A stretch of 16,797 bases of DNA from Coprobacillus sp. CAG:698 (GCA_000431235.1 HF988719.1:1-16797), one strand, 5' to 3'; counted from the stretch's first letter, positions 1-7,870 are shown. Notes: generated by a model from the letters alone, not told the origin. Translations and numbers: made by a program.

Positions 1-534
<534 letters not shown>

Positions 535-561
535 AGTTTATCCTTCTCCACCTGTTCTATT

Positions 562-601
562 TAGTTTTCAAAGACCTTATTAACTGCTCTTTCGTTAGCA
601 G
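562..601 (-). promoter_or_regulatory. rRNA leader antitermination region (boxB-like hairpin and boxA-like motif)
   Basis: Just after the P2 promoter the transcript can form a small hairpin, CTGCT (601-597) pairing with AGCAG (588-584) around an 8-nt loop. It is followed by GGTCTTTGAAAACTA (576-562), close to the boxA sequence of Bacillota rRNA leaders (CTCTTTGAAAACT type). In known systems these elements load the Nus antitermination complex so that the untranslated rRNA operon is transcribed without Rho-type termination. The motifs are seen; the function is inferred from their place and family resemblance. Confidence 0.7.
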
Positions 602-609
602 CGTGTAAT

Positions 610-638
610 ATTATACTACACTTCTTTTACGTTGTCAA
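610..638 (-). promoter_or_regulatory. rRNA promoter P2 (sigma-A, perfect consensus)
   Basis: A -35 TTGACA (638-633) and -10 TATAAT (615-610) are separated by exactly 17 bp, both matching consensus at all six positions. An A/T-rich tract immediately upstream (about 639-660) could act as an UP element. Transcription would start near 603, about 70 nt before the mature 16S end. Confidence 0.9.
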
Positions 639-657
639 TCTTTTTTATAATTTTTTT

Positions 658-679
658 GGTAAATTATGATATTTTTACC
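658..679. repeat. Small inverted repeat between rRNA promoters P1 and P2
   Basis: GGTAAA (658-663) and TTTACC (674-679) form 6-bp inverted arms around a 10-nt AT-rich centre. In a P1 transcript this could fold into a weak hairpin followed by a run of A, so it is not a convincing terminator. The 535-847 gap otherwise holds only the rRNA leader, the two promoters and the prs terminator; I see no coding potential in it. Confidence 0.35.
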
Positions 680-715
680 TTTATGAGTTATATATTCGTT
701 CACAACGTCTTATAT

Positions 716-744
716 ATTATATCATATTCACTTTCGAATTGCAA
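716..744 (-). promoter_or_regulatory. rRNA promoter P1 (sigma-A)
   Basis: A -35 TTGCAA (744-739), a 17-bp spacer and -10 TATAAT (721-716) lie about 106 bp upstream of P2, the tandem arrangement usual for Bacillota rRNA operons. The upstream ~745-775 stretch is rich in A tracts (UP-element-like). A short inverted repeat, CACTT/AAGTG (730-734 and 744-748 on the plus strand), spans the -35 box and spacer. Confidence 0.85.
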
Positions 745-819
745 GTGTTTTTTAATCTTTTTTCTACTTTTTATTATATTCACATAATTATAATTTATTC
801 TTTTATTTATATTTTATGT

Positions 820-849
820 AAAATAAAAGTTTGCCCATAAGACAAACTT
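820..849 (-). terminator. Intrinsic terminator of prs and of the housekeeping operon
   Basis: On the minus strand AAGTTTGTC (849-841) pairs with GGCAAACTT (835-827) over 9 bp with one G-U pair and a 5-nt loop. It is followed by TTATTTT. The stem starts inside the prs stop codon, separating this operon from the rRNA promoters. Confidence 0.85.
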
Positions 850-1819
850 ATTCATTTTTTGATGGTTTATAAGTAAATAATGAACTTATAGATGTATCAT
901 CAATAATATTTATGACTCCTTGCCCAAGTATCTCAGCAATACTTAGTTGAACTATCTTTTCATTTTTCTTTTCTTCAGAAAGTTTAATTGAATTTGTAGT
1001 AACAAATTCTGTAATCTCTGAATTTAGTACTCTTTGACTTGCATCACCTGAAAGAACTGGATGTGTGCAAGCAACATAAATACTCTTAGCGCCTCTTTCT
1101 TTCAGTGCCTTTGCAGCAGCTATTACACTGCCGGCAGTATCAACCATATCATCAACTATGATGGCATTTTTGCCTTCAACTTCACCTAGAACATTCATTA
1201 CTTCAGCAACATTTGGTTTAGGTCTTCTCTTATCAATAATGGCAATTGGCGCATCAAAATTAAGAGCAAATTTTCTAGCTCTTGTTGTTCCTCCATGATC
1301 AGGAGATACAACCACTATATCTTTAAGATGTTTCTTTTTAAAATAGTTAACTAAAACAGTTGAAGCTTCAAAATTATCAATAGGAATATCATAAAATCCT
1401 TGTATTTGTGCCGCATGTAAATCCATCGCTATAACTCGTGTTGCTCCCGCTACAGTCAGTAAATCTGCCACCAATTTCGCTGAAATAGGTTGTCTAGATA
1501 ATGCTTTTCTATCTTGTCTACAGTAGCCATAATATGGCATTATAATATTAATTGTCTTTGCAGAAGCTCTTTTCAAAGCGTCAATCATTATTAATAATTC
1601 CATATAATTTTCATTAACTGGAGCTGATGTTGACTGTACAACAAAAACATGATGACCTCTTACAGTTTCTGGTATGTTAATGTTTACTTCCCCATCCGCA
1701 AATCTTGCTAGATTACATTCCGATAGTTCAATTTTAATATAATCAGCTATTTCTTTAGCCAATTCTGGATTAGAATTTAGAGTGAAAATTTTAATTTTCT
1801 TTCCATGAACATTCGCCAT
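848..1819 (-). CDS. prs: Ribose-phosphate pyrophosphokinase (PRPP synthetase)
   Basis: Cytoplasmic enzyme that transfers the beta,gamma-diphosphate of ATP to ribose-5-phosphate, giving PRPP for purine, pyrimidine, histidine, tryptophan and NAD synthesis. The 323-aa length is normal for class I bacterial enzymes. Seen: ribose-phosphate/ATP loop region around YYGYCRQDRK (96-105), the metal-binding region with AMDLHAAQIQGF (131-142), SPDHGGTTRAR (172-182) and the PRPP-binding signature IVDDMVDTAGS (221-231). ATG start at 1819 is preceded by GGGAGGA about 8 nt upstream. It is the last gene of its operon, 79 bp after ispE, with a possible promoter of its own in that gap and a terminator overlapping its stop. 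In Bacillus prs also lies downstream of ispE, but with purR, yabJ, spoVG and glmU between. Confidence 0.97.
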   Translation of the reverse strand: MANVHGKKIKIFTLNSNPELAKEIADYIKIELSECNLARFADGEVNINIPETVRGHHVFVVQSTSAPVNENYMELLIMIDALKRASAKTINIIMPYYGYCRQDRKALSRQPISAKLVADLLTVAGATRVIAMDLHAAQIQGFYDIPIDNFEASTVLVNYFKKKHLKDIVVVSPDHGGTTRARKFALNFDAPIAIIDKRRPKPNVAEVMNVLGEVEGKNAIIVDDMVDTAGSVIAAAKALKERGAKSIYVACTHPVLSGDASQRVLNSEITEFVTTNSIKLSEEKKNEKIVQLSIAEILGQGVINIIDDTSISSLFTYKPSKNE

Positions 1820-1848
1820 AAATATAGTCCTCCCAATATGACATCTAT

Positions 1849-1877
1849 ATTATACATTATTTTACATTTTAATACAA
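1849..1877 (-). promoter_or_regulatory. Possible internal promoter for prs
   Basis: A perfect -10 TATAAT (1854-1849) lies 30 bp before the prs start with a weak -35 TTGTAT (1877-1872) at 17 bp spacing. The gap to ispE (79 bp) is the largest within this operon, which supports a separate start for prs. A cre-like sequence (1889-1902) sits just upstream. The match of the -35 is poor (3 of 6). Confidence 0.5.
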
Positions 1878-1898
1878 AGAAAAAAATTAGTAAACGTT

Positions 1899-2681
1899 TT
1901 ATATTGTTTCGAACGCTACCACTTTGCCATATTTTTCTTTTAGCTTTTCTTCACATCTTTGAGAATCTTCTTTTGTTTTAAAGATACCAAACACAGATCC
2001 ACCACTTCCACTCATAAGCGAATATACTGCTCCATTTAATATTAAATCTCTTTTAATAGATTCAATTTTTTCTTTTTCTTCCGCCGATAAACCTTTTTCT
2101 AAATCATTGAAATAATTCTTTTTTTCATTATTCAGTTTACTTTTTTCATCTAGCAAGTCATATTTTTCATACATTTCTTTCGCAGAAAACATATCATTAT
2201 CAAATATTATTACTCCAAATAGTTTTGCAAAACAATCATAAGGTTTAATCATGTCTCCAGTTCCACTCACATAAGATGGTTTATTATACATAAAAAATGT
2301 AACGTCAGAACCTATTTTTACTGAAAGTTTAACTAAATCATCAAAACAAATATTATGTTCTTTACCGAGTGCTTTTAGAATACAAGCAGCATTACTGCTT
2401 CCTCCGCCTAACCCTGCTTTTATAGGTATTTCTTTTTCTATCAATATTTTGTAACATTTGTTTACTTTATATTCACCTTTAAATATAGATAGTGCCTTAT
2501 ACATAATATTTTCTTTATACGGAATATCCATCCCATAAATAACATCACTTTCATTCTCTTCAATAGTTATTTTATCATATATTGATATAGGTACCATTAT
2601 TGACTCAATTTTATGCAAAGTATCTATTTTCTCACATACCTTTAAACTTAAATTTATTTTGGCATTACTTTTTACTTTCAA
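1899..2681 (-). CDS. ispE: 4-diphosphocytidyl-2-C-methyl-D-erythritol kinase (MEP pathway)
   Basis: GHMP-family kinase that phosphorylates the 2-OH of CDP-methylerythritol in the non-mevalonate isoprenoid pathway. Seen in the 260 residues: SNAKINLSL with the expected catalytic Lys8, the ATP-binding glycine loop AGLGGGSSNAA (89-99), GSDVTFF with likely catalytic Asp126, and the C-terminal SGSGGSVFGIF (224-234). The start is TTG at 2681, supported by GAGG (2693-2690) 8 nt upstream; no in-frame ATG exists nearby and the TTGA overlap with the yabG stop implies translational coupling. It is somewhat shorter than the usual ~280-290 aa. The normally conserved DGYH motif near residue 20 reads DTLH, losing the Tyr that stacks on the cytidine in E. 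coli IspE; His23 is kept. Function is still very likely because the core motifs and the rsmA-yabG-ispE context agree. Confidence 0.93.
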   Translation of the reverse strand: MKVKSNAKINLSLKVCEKIDTLHKIESIMVPISIYDKITIEENESDVIYGMDIPYKENIMYKALSIFKGEYKVNKCYKILIEKEIPIKAGLGGGSSNAACILKALGKEHNICFDDLVKLSVKIGSDVTFFMYNKPSYVSGTGDMIKPYDCFAKLFGVIIFDNDMFSAKEMYEKYDLLDEKSKLNNEKKNYFNDLEKGLSAEEKEKIESIKRDLILNGAVYSLMSGSGGSVFGIFKTKEDSQRCEEKLKEKYGKVVAFETI

Positions 2682-3457
2682 ATCATTAACCTCATTTTCC
2701 CGAACGTTTGCAATCCACTATAAGCGTCACGTCCATTTTCAATATACTTGTACAAATCATCACTACTTATTATTTTTGTAAATGAAGTTGTTGAAGCTTT
2801 TATTGCAATAATTGCAGGATCATAAGTGTGAACATTAATCCTTTTAGGTGAAGACGCAAAATCAGCTCCAGAAGCAATTAATGCTTCAAAATTTGATTGA
2901 CACGCACCTGCAATTATTACACATGAGTTTTCTTTAACTTTTCGTATTTCTTTTACAACTTTCATAAAGTTTTTTGTATTAACATAATTATCTAGTTCTT
3001 TAATCCCTTTATTATTATATAAATCATGACCTGTAATCACAACAATATCGGGATCTATTTCCAATAGGTATTTTCCTATATCTTCACTCATTCTATTCTC
3101 GGGAATACATTTTCCATAAGCATAAATTCCTAATTCTTCATATAATTCTAAGCACTTATTCAAGTATTCACAATCACCATCTATATGCAATATTTTTCCT
3201 AAAACATATTTTTGTTTGGGCGATCTTTCGCTACGCTTTATTATATTTAAGTAGTACTTTTTATCTTTATTTTCTTCTTCTATAACTAATTTTTCATCTG
3301 CTTCTATAAGATTACGCATAAGTTCTTCTCTAGTTATACGATAATATACACCATAAAGCAAACATATAGTTTCTTCATGCTTTGTATACATTTTAAAGAT
3401 TTTATATAAACATTTTTGCTTATCGTTTTTAATTACAACTAAACTCCCTACTTGCAT
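2678..3457 (-). CDS. yabG: YabG-like sporulation-specific cysteine protease
   Basis: Peptidase family U57 protein; in B. subtilis YabG processes spore-coat proteins, and in Clostridioides difficile it processes germination proteins. Seen in 259 residues: an N-terminal SH3-like part (MQVGSLVVIK, 1-10), GKILHIDGD (87-95), ITGHD with His144, GACQSNFEALIASGADF (184-200) with Cys186, and ASSPKRINVH (201-210). These match the conserved core; His144 and Cys186 correspond to the proposed catalytic pair. ATG start at 3457 has GGTGGTG just upstream and lies 27 bp after rsmA. Length is a little under the usual ~280-290 aa. Its position between rsmA and ispE is the classic one in spore formers. In known spore formers the gene has a mother-cell promoter; I see no clear SigK-type promoter in the short gap. 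It implies an endospore-forming lineage, or a remnant of one. Confidence 0.93.
   Translation of the reverse strand: MQVGSLVVIKNDKQKCLYKIFKMYTKHEETICLLYGVYYRITREELMRNLIEADEKLVIEEENKDKKYYLNIIKRSERSPKQKYVLGKILHIDGDCEYLNKCLELYEELGIYAYGKCIPENRMSEDIGKYLLEIDPDIVVITGHDLYNNKGIKELDNYVNTKNFMKVVKEIRKVKENSCVIIAGACQSNFEALIASGADFASSPKRINVHTYDPAIIAIKASTTSFTKIISSDDLYKYIENGRDAYSGLQTFGKMRLMI
2690..2693 (-). promoter_or_regulatory. Ribosome-binding site fixing the TTG start of ispE
   Basis: GAGG lies inside the last codons of yabG, 8 nt before TTG at 2681-2679. Without this site the TTG would be an arbitrary choice; with it, ispE begins within the yabG stop codon (TTGA). Confidence 0.75.
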
Positions 3458-3484
3458 AGCACCACCATTATTAGTATATGTTTA

Positions 3485-4342
3485 TTAATAAATTATGTTC
3501 TCTTTTACTAGGGCTTCATAAATTTTAGATATTTGATTAAGTGATAAGCTTTCAGCACGTACTGACTCAGACAAACCTAACTCTTGCAATATTTTATTCA
3601 AATCATCTCGAGAAAAGTTTGTTTTTTTACAAATATTATTAGCAAGCGTCTTTCTCTTCATTTCAAAGATGTTTTGTATAAATTTTCCAAAAATAGGGTC
3701 GTTTTTTAAGGCAGAATCGTTTTTGTTGATTTCCATTGATACAATTTCACTATCAACATTCGGCACAGGATAAAAGCAATTTCGAGAAACGTTAAATTCT
3801 TTTTTCATTGTCCCATTTAATTCAATTAATACACTTAAACTTCCATATTCCTTTGAGCCAGGTTTTGCCGTCAGTCTTTCTGATACTTCTTTTTGTACCA
3901 TAAACACCATCTTTTCAATATTCTTAGAATATTCTAAGAGTTTAAATATGATTGGAGTAGTAATATAATATGGAAGATTACTAACTACAACAATATTTTT
4001 TGGTTCTATAAAGTATCTCATTTCCTCATCTAAATCAACTTTTAAGAAATCTTTATTTACTATTTTTACATTGTCGTTTTTAATTTCTTCATTTAATATA
4101 TTAACCATATCTTCGTCAATTTCAAAGCACAAAACTTTACCCGCTTCTTTAGCTAGAATCTCTGTCATCGCACCAATTCCTGGGCCTATTTCTATAACAT
4201 TAGTTTCTTTAGTTATGTTCGCAGTTTTCACAATTTTCATGACAATATTTGAGTCAATTAAAAAATTTTGACCGAATTTTTTCTTGGCAAATATTCCGTT
4301 TCTATTTAGTATTTCAATAGTTTTATTTTTTGTAGAGATCAT
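3485..4342 (-). CDS. rsmA: 16S rRNA (adenine1518-N6/adenine1519-N6)-dimethyltransferase (KsgA)
   Basis: Uses S-adenosylmethionine to dimethylate the two adjacent adenines in the 16S 3'-terminal hairpin during late 30S assembly. Seen in 285 residues: KKFGQNFLID (21-30), the SAM-binding motif I EIGPGIGAMTEIL (51-63), acidic motif FEID (73-76), catalytic motif NLPYYITTPI (122-131), and MVQKEVSERLTAKPGSKEYG (148-167) typical of the RsmA/Erm family. The motif IV form NLPYY fits KsgA better than Erm, as do the chromosomal context and the standard length. The ATG start overlaps the stop of the upstream aldo/keto reductase (ATGA), so the two are translationally coupled. In B. subtilis ksgA follows rnmV; here that partner is replaced by the oxidoreductase. 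Confidence 0.97.
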   Translation of the reverse strand: MISTKNKTIEILNRNGIFAKKKFGQNFLIDSNIVMKIVKTANITKETNVIEIGPGIGAMTEILAKEAGKVLCFEIDEDMVNILNEEIKNDNVKIVNKDFLKVDLDEEMRYFIEPKNIVVVSNLPYYITTPIIFKLLEYSKNIEKMVFMVQKEVSERLTAKPGSKEYGSLSVLIELNGTMKKEFNVSRNCFYPVPNVDSEIVSMEINKNDSALKNDPIFGKFIQNIFEMKRKTLANNICKKTNFSRDDLNKILQELGLSESVRAESLSLNQISKIYEALVKENIIY

Positions 4343-5466
4343 TGTAAAATAAATTCCATTTCTTCTTTAATTTTTTCAAATACTTCTATAGGATTTATTC
4401 CTTGGGGACATTTCTTTATACAGGTTCCACATTTTATACATAGGGACATATCTTCTTTATCTTTGATAAATTCTGAATACTCCCACTTCGCACTCGTCTT
4501 ATTTTCATACATTGCATAATTATTATAAATCCTAAACACACCTGGGATATCTACATTTCGAGGGCAAGGCATACAGTATTTACAATTAGTGCAACCAACT
4601 TTATTTATTTTCAAAAGTTTTTCTCTTACTTCCGAGATAACTTTCTGCTCATCTTCGCTAAGCGGTTTAAAATCTATAAATGTATTTAGATTATCATCAA
4701 GTTGCTCCATTTCATTCATGCCACTCAAAATTACTTTGACGTCTTTAAGTGATCCTACCCATCTTAAAGCCCAACTAGCAATAGAAGCGCTACTTCTATC
4801 TGTAAATTCTTTGCTAATTTCTTTATTGAATGATGCAAGTTTACCTCCCTTTACAGGTTCCATAACAATTACCGGTATATTTCTTTTTTCTAATTCATAA
4901 TAGCCTTTAATTCCTTGTTGAATGTTTATATCCATATAGTTTAATTGTATTTGTACAAACTCCCAATCGTAAGTATTCAAAATATCCATAAATACTTCAT
5001 AAGAATCATGGAAAGAAAAACCTATGTGTTTAATTTTACCCTCATTTTTCCATTTCAATAATTCTTCATACATATTCCATTCTTTGAATTTAGCAAACCT
5101 TTCTTTAGAAAGTGCATGAACAAGATAAAAATCTATGTAATCTGTTTGTAATTCTTTTAATTGTTTATCTATTGTTTGCATCGCTTCTTCTTTTGTTTTA
5201 TAACAGGCCATCGAGAATTTTGTTGCAAGAAAAAAACTTTCGCGTGGATATTTTTTTAATGCTTTGCCAACAAATGCTTCATTCTGCCCATCTGTATACG
5301 GAATAGCAGTATCAAAATAGTTTATTTTTGATTTGTACGCTTTATCGATGAGTTCTAAAGCTTTATTCTCATCAATCTTCCCATTAATGGTTTTAAATCT
5401 CATACATCCAAACCCAAGTAAAGATGTTTCAATATTTATTTTATCCCATTTTCGTGTTTCCATCAT
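4339..5466 (-). CDS. Aldo/keto reductase with C-terminal double [4Fe-4S] ferredoxin-like domain
   Basis: NADPH-type aldo/keto reductase TIM barrel (about 1-285) fused to a ferredoxin-like tail. Seen: catalytic tetrad candidates Asp52 (YFDTA), Tyr57, Lys83 (LATKFS) and His117 (YLVHAL), then two four-cysteine clusters, C292-x2-C295-x2-C298-x2-C301-P and C343-x2-C346-x2-C349-x3-C353-P. The layout (375 aa) is that of a common family in anaerobic Bacillota, usually annotated only as a predicted oxidoreductase; the substrate is unknown. The clusters suggest electron exchange with ferredoxin rather than simple carbonyl reduction (inference). AAGGAG is 3 nt before ATG-5466 and 6 nt before the adjacent ATG-5463, so the true start may be the second Met (374 aa). 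It starts 7 bp after the LRR gene and overlaps rsmA by 4 nt. Confidence 0.92.
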   Translation of the reverse strand: MMETRKWDKINIETSLLGFGCMRFKTINGKIDENKALELIDKAYKSKINYFDTAIPYTDGQNEAFVGKALKKYPRESFFLATKFSMACYKTKEEAMQTIDKQLKELQTDYIDFYLVHALSKERFAKFKEWNMYEELLKWKNEGKIKHIGFSFHDSYEVFMDILNTYDWEFVQIQLNYMDINIQQGIKGYYELEKRNIPVIVMEPVKGGKLASFNKEISKEFTDRSSASIASWALRWVGSLKDVKVILSGMNEMEQLDDNLNTFIDFKPLSEDEQKVISEVREKLLKINKVGCTNCKYCMPCPRNVDIPGVFRIYNNYAMYENKTSAKWEYSEFIKDKEDMSLCIKCGTCIKKCPQGINPIEVFEKIKEEMEFILQ

Positions 5467-5473
5467 ATACTCC

Positions 5474-7504
5474 TTATTTTAATATTTCATTACCTTCTTT
5501 TATTTCAATATCATTTATATTTCCTTCATAAATTATCTCTTTTAAATTCTTACAATTTCTAAAAGCATTTTTTTCAATTACTTTCACTGCTTTTGATATA
5601 TAAATAGTTGATAATGATTCGCATCCATCAAACATTCCTTCACTTATGATAGTTATTCCCTGAGGAATAGAAAAACTTTCTAATGATTTACAATTATAAA
5701 ACATATTAACACCCATATATTCCATAGTTTTAGGTAATATTATTTCTTTAACATTCTTTAAGCCATAAAAAGTTCCATTATGTAATACTTTTACATCACA
5801 AACTTCTATTCTTACTAAACTTTGAGGGACGACGTTATAGTCTTTATCGGCAGTTCCACCAAACAAGCGAACGAATAAATCGAGTGCAAAAACATTCTTA
5901 GGATCATCTTCCCTCTGATTACCTGTAAAAGGAACTTTAACGTATTCTATTTCATTACAGCCACTTAAAGCAGCATCACCTATTTTTTGTACGCTTATAG
6001 GGCAAACAAAATCTTTTAAACTTTTGCATTCGTAAAATGCTTTATCCTTTATTTCTTTTAGCTTGCTTCCTTCTTCAAAAGATATTTTTTTTAAGTTTTC
6101 GCAGCCTTCAAATGCTTGCAAACCTATAGATTCTACGTCTTTATGAATATATACTTCTTCTAAACCCAAAGCATATGCTATCGAATAATCGTCCACGTCT
6201 TTTGTTATCTCAATATAAGTGACTGTTTTAGGCACTAAAACTATTTTACCGTTTTCGTTATATAAAACATTTTTACTAACTGTCATTATTGAGTCATCAT
6301 CAATAGTTATCTTTTCTAATTTACTTAATACGTTATTAGATTTGATACTAATTACTTTTAATGCTTTATTAATATGTAATTTCTTTATTTTATACGAATA
6401 ATTTTCATCAAAAGATATTTTATACACTAAATTTTCATCAATGGTATTTGGTATAATATAATTTTCTTCACTTGTTTTTATATTTAAACTTAGACCTTCA
6501 CTTGATAAAGTCATATCATACTTCGAAAATATTGAGACCTTTATAGAAGATATTAATCCTAAAATTAAACAGCCCAAGATTATTATTTTCTCACAAAAGT
6601 TATTAACAATTTTATTTTTATAATTCTTTATGAGTGTGTATCCGTAAACTACATCTATTGCAACTAAGAAAATAAATATATATGCTATTTTTAGTGTAAT
6701 TATCATCATTAGAAAGTTAAAATAAATCAGGATAGAATAATTGATTATTCTTAATATTTTTTGAGCTTTTTCATCGTATTTTGATGTAAAATACCATTCA
6801 AAGATTGTTGAAAAAATCATTGTAATTGGTAATATAAATCGATTTAGAATACCAAAAAAATTATTTTTAGTTTCATTATTCAATAAAAAATCTCCAAATA
6901 AAATTTGTAAAAAAATTGATGTGATATACCCAATTACAATCCACATTAAAATATCTTTCATATATTTTAATTTTTCATTTGTTTCATATGCTTCCTTGTT
7001 GAAGACAGTATTTACGCTGCATACATCATTTTTATTCAAGCCACATTCTACACATTTTTCATTTTCAAAGTTTACTTCACCACATGAGCAATTCCAGTAG
7101 TCATCTCCCTTAAATGGTATATACTTAACCTTTTCTTTATCTACTTTATTTCTTTTTACAAATTCCTTAATAAATAAGTACTTTTCTCTACCTAAGAAAT
7201 TAATAGATTTAGGTTTTACGATAGTTATTTCTTCATCTATTTCTTTTTCTTTACTTTCAATTAATCCTGATATTATTTTTATATCACCAATTACATTAGC
7301 ATTATTAGTTTTTATTTTATACATTGTTATATTATCACTTTCAGATATATCAACAACATATTTATTCTGTAAGTACAATAAAGTTATTTTCTCAACATTT
7401 TCGTTCTTTATTTTTTTTAAAAAAATAGTTATTTCTTCATTTTGCAGTTCATAACCAACTATCATTACTGGAAAATCTTTATATATTCTATTCAATACTA
7501 TCAT
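5474..7504 (-). CDS. Membrane protein with cytoplasmic zinc ribbon and C-terminal BspA-type leucine-rich repeats
   Basis: 676 aa, no signal peptide. Seen: an N-terminal ~130-residue region of no recognised family; a zinc ribbon WNCSCGEVN...CVECG (Cys139, 141, 151, 154); about five hydrophobic helices near 183-206, 220-240, 250-270, 273-293 and 304-324; then a C-terminal repeat region with units of the form KIGDAALSGCNEIEYVKVP, QAFEGCENLKKISF, AFYECKSLKDF, MFYNCKSLESFSIP, MFDGCESLSTIYIS and AFRNCKNLKEI. That pattern is LRR_5/BspA. With an odd number of helices and a cytosolic zinc ribbon the repeats would face outside (inference). The ATG begins 1 nt after the upstream stop (TAATATG) with no visible Shine-Dalgarno site, implying coupled reinitiation. 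The role is unknown: adhesion, sensing or envelope binding are possible. Confidence 0.85.
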   Translation of the reverse strand: MIVLNRIYKDFPVMIVGYELQNEEITIFLKKIKNENVEKITLLYLQNKYVVDISESDNITMYKIKTNNANVIGDIKIISGLIESKEKEIDEEITIVKPKSINFLGREKYLFIKEFVKRNKVDKEKVKYIPFKGDDYWNCSCGEVNFENEKCVECGLNKNDVCSVNTVFNKEAYETNEKLKYMKDILMWIVIGYITSIFLQILFGDFLLNNETKNNFFGILNRFILPITMIFSTIFEWYFTSKYDEKAQKILRIINYSILIYFNFLMMIITLKIAYIFIFLVAIDVVYGYTLIKNYKNKIVNNFCEKIIILGCLILGLISSIKVSIFSKYDMTLSSEGLSLNIKTSEENYIIPNTIDENLVYKISFDENYSYKIKKLHINKALKVISIKSNNVLSKLEKITIDDDSIMTVSKNVLYNENGKIVLVPKTVTYIEITKDVDDYSIAYALGLEEVYIHKDVESIGLQAFEGCENLKKISFEEGSKLKEIKDKAFYECKSLKDFVCPISVQKIGDAALSGCNEIEYVKVPFTGNQREDDPKNVFALDLFVRLFGGTADKDYNVVPQSLVRIEVCDVKVLHNGTFYGLKNVKEIILPKTMEYMGVNMFYNCKSLESFSIPQGITIISEGMFDGCESLSTIYISKAVKVIEKNAFRNCKNLKEIIYEGNINDIEIKEGNEILK

Positions 7505-7505
7505 A

Positions 7506-7823
7506 TTAAAAAATAAAGAACCATATAAGTGACGCTAACAAATTTATTAATCCTGAAATGATTAATATTTTTTTAACGTTATTATAATCTTCATATCCTT
7601 CATCAGTTTTTTTACTATCATATCTTTGATATTTCTTTAAGTTTTCTTTTTCTCTTCTTCTTGAACGTATATTAATAGCTAATAGTTCAAAACAACCCAT
7701 TAAGACTAACATTATTTCAACAATTTCATATCTATTATAAACTATCGCAAAAGGAAACCCCACAGCAATGGGAATTATAGTTAAAATAAAAATTATAATT
7801 GTTTTCTTCAATATAGGATTCAT
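7506..7823 (-). CDS. Small membrane protein of unknown function (three predicted TM segments)
   Basis: 105 aa, not recognised. Hydrophobic stretches at about 7-28, 32-51 and 85-105 flank a strongly charged loop (52-84, including RSRRREKE). By the positive-inside rule that loop is cytoplasmic, putting the N terminus outside. ATG at 7823 follows AAGAGGTG by 7 nt. It is the first gene of the operon and ends 1 nt before the LRR membrane protein, whose translation appears to depend on it, so the pair probably acts together (inference). The coding call rests on the good RBS, the upstream promoter and tight spacing. Confidence 0.8.
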   Translation of the reverse strand: MNPILKKTIIIFILTIIPIAVGFPFAIVYNRYEIVEIMLVLMGCFELLAINIRSRRREKENLKKYQRYDSKKTDEGYEDYNNVKKILIISGLINLLASLIWFFIF

Positions 7824-7840
7824 TATAACACCTCTTATAT

Positions 7841-7869
7841 ATTATAATATATTTTGTTCTTTTTTACAA
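7841..7869 (-). promoter_or_regulatory. Sigma-A promoter for the seven-gene housekeeping operon
   Basis: -35 TTGTAA (7869-7864), 17-bp spacer and consensus -10 TATAAT (7846-7841) sit just behind the opp terminator. Transcription would begin near 7834, close to the ribosome-binding site, leaving a very short leader. The -35 matches 4 of 6 consensus positions. Confidence 0.7.
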
Positions 7870-7870
7870 T

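Noticed and set aside
3485..4342. Possible Erm-type macrolide-resistance methylase
   Set aside because: The NLPYY motif, the length and the yabG/ispE neighbourhood fit the housekeeping KsgA/RsmA.
4589..4900. Plus-strand open frame antisense to the aldo/keto reductase
   Set aside because: The opposite strand has clear family motifs through this stretch and this frame has no ribosome-binding site or recognisable protein.
5474..6200. Repeated sequence considered as a DNA repeat or CRISPR-like array
   Set aside because: The repetition is at protein level (leucine-rich repeats) with diverged DNA; no identical direct repeats with unique spacers.
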